From positions 1 to 6,397 of the forward strand of contig CAITSH010000499.1 in NCBI GenBank assembly GCA_903895005.1: DNA of 6,397 bases, read 5' to 3'. Source of the DNA: an uncultured Pseudomonadota bacterium. Its GTDB lineage: Bacteria > Pseudomonadota > Gammaproteobacteria > Burkholderiales > SG8-39. The notes below the pieces were generated by a model. That model searched no databases. It was not told the DNA's origin and saw only the letters and a list, made by a program, of their open reading frames with translations. Made by a program: the position numbers and the translations under genes. Positions within the stretch are counted from its first letter, which is position 1. Every line of letters starts with the position of its first letter. Positions 6,086 through 6,397 of the stretch are shown one piece after another.

Positions 6086-6397
6086 TTAAGCCCAATAGGA
6101 GTTGATGTCTCTCATAGACTTACCTTTAAGAATGTAGTTAAGCCAAGCATCTGACTCACCTGATCTAAGAGGTTCAATTAAGAAAGTTGATACACGATGT
6201 AAAGATTGAAGGTCTTTGTTCAATCTTTGGTCTAGATGTGAATTATCAAAATCGTAGATTCGGTGAGCCAGACTCTTAGGTACTGGAAAGACACCGTGAA
6301 TATGATGAGGATTGTTACGAGATGAAAGTGGCTTAAAGAAGCTACCTTGATCGTATTCATATTGGATAAAGTACTCAATTGGAATGACAGAGTTCCA
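6086..6397 (-). CDS. Putative HUH-type replication/mobilisation endonuclease, C-terminal 103 residues only
   Basis: An uninterrupted minus-strand frame enters at the window edge, codon-aligned, and ends at TAA 6086-6088; its start lies outside. In-window residues 9-16 (YFIQYEYD) look like a beta strand. They are followed by NPHHIHGVFPV (29-39), containing a His-hydrophobic-His motif (H32, H34), the metal site of HUH nucleases. Residues 88-91 (NYILKGK, Y88 and K91) fit the catalytic Tyr motif YxxK, 54 residues after the second His, as in rolling-circle Rep proteins. The protein ends 12 residues past that motif, so no superfamily-3 helicase domain follows. By family it would nick one DNA strand at an origin and attach covalently to the 5' end, for rolling-circle replication, mobilisation or transposition. 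It lies upstream of the ribbon-helix-helix gene on the same strand. The assignment rests on two short motifs and their order. Confidence 0.6.
   Translation of the reverse strand, partial: WNSVIPIEYFIQYEYDQGSFFKPLSSRNNPHHIHGVFPVPKSLAHRIYDFDNSHLDQRLNKDLQSLHRVSTFLIEPLRSGESDAWLNYILKGKSMRDINSYWA

Larger units (their letters stand above)
5222..6397. mobile_element. Putative AT-rich integrated element next to glmS (one end only, continues beyond window)
   Basis: Base composition drops sharply at about 5222, and gene style changes from one large operon to tiny genes with strong Shine-Dalgarno sequences. CTAG, absent by my scan from 1-5220, occurs near 5251, 5518, 5547, 5599, 5687, 5935, 5992, 6008 and 6231. 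Contents are a recombinase-like helix-turn-helix gene, a ribbon-helix-helix regulator, two overlapping tiny ORFs and a putative HUH endonuclease, a cargo typical of plasmids, satellites or integrative elements. No transposase, integrase or Tn7 tns gene is visible in this 1.2 kb. The exact left boundary and the whole right end are unknown. A phage remnant, or a chimeric assembly join at 5222, are alternatives. Confidence 0.5.

Noticed and set aside
5222..6397. CRISPR array or tRNA gene in the island
   Set aside because: No regularly spaced repeat of 20 or more bases and no cloverleaf or TTCGA-type T-loop context was found.

Overview
The window joins two very different pieces of DNA. Positions 1 to about 5221 are G+C-rich bacterial chromosome, roughly two-thirds G+C by eye. 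They carry housekeeping and cell-envelope genes. GlmU begins MNVVILAAG and has the block [14 protein letters not shown], and GlmS begins [15 protein letters not shown]. These wordings suggest a proteobacterium, and to my eye Betaproteobacteria more than Gammaproteobacteria. That is recall of family sequences, not a search.

Chromosomal part. The N-terminal 259 residues of a periplasmic PhnD-type substrate-binding protein run leftward off the window edge (1-778, minus). A 328-base divergent intergenic region follows, with a good sigma70-like promoter candidate for that gene. Three plus-strand genes then sit close enough to form an operon: glmU (1107-2468), a FkbM-like methyltransferase-fold gene (2476-3366, 7 bases after glmU) and glmS (3392-5221, 25 bases further on). 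GlmS makes glucosamine-6-phosphate from fructose-6-phosphate and glutamine. GlmU, after GlmM (not in this window), acetylates glucosamine-1-phosphate and uridylylates the product to UDP-GlcNAc, the precursor of peptidoglycan and lipopolysaccharide. The gene between them has no assigned function; its position hints at a cell-surface role.

Island part. From the base after the glmS stop codon the composition changes abruptly to A+T-rich (one sampled 60-base line is 43% G+C). CTAG, which I did not find anywhere in 1-5220, occurs nine times after 5250. The 3' end of glmS is the classic attTn7 target, so this looks like an inserted mobile element. No canonical Tn7 end (TGT followed by repeated 22-bp sites) is visible next to it. 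The island starts with a small plus-strand gene (5290-5550) that resembles the helix-turn-helix 'Recombinase' segment of large serine recombinases without any catalytic domain. Converging on it is a minus-strand cluster. It holds the C-terminal 103 residues of a putative HUH-type rolling-circle replication or mobilisation endonuclease (6086-6397), a ribbon-helix-helix regulator with a GTG start (5831-6028), and two overlapping tiny ORFs in different frames (5635-5820 and 5598-5753). Each small minus-strand ORF has a good Shine-Dalgarno sequence. The cluster's likely intrinsic terminator (5466-5499) lies inside the coding sequence of the opposing gene.

The most interesting reading is a small AT-rich element at attTn7 that carries an HUH endonuclease and a CopG-like repressor instead of visible Tn7 machinery. 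Only its glmS-proximal end is in view, so its size, other end and identity are undetermined.
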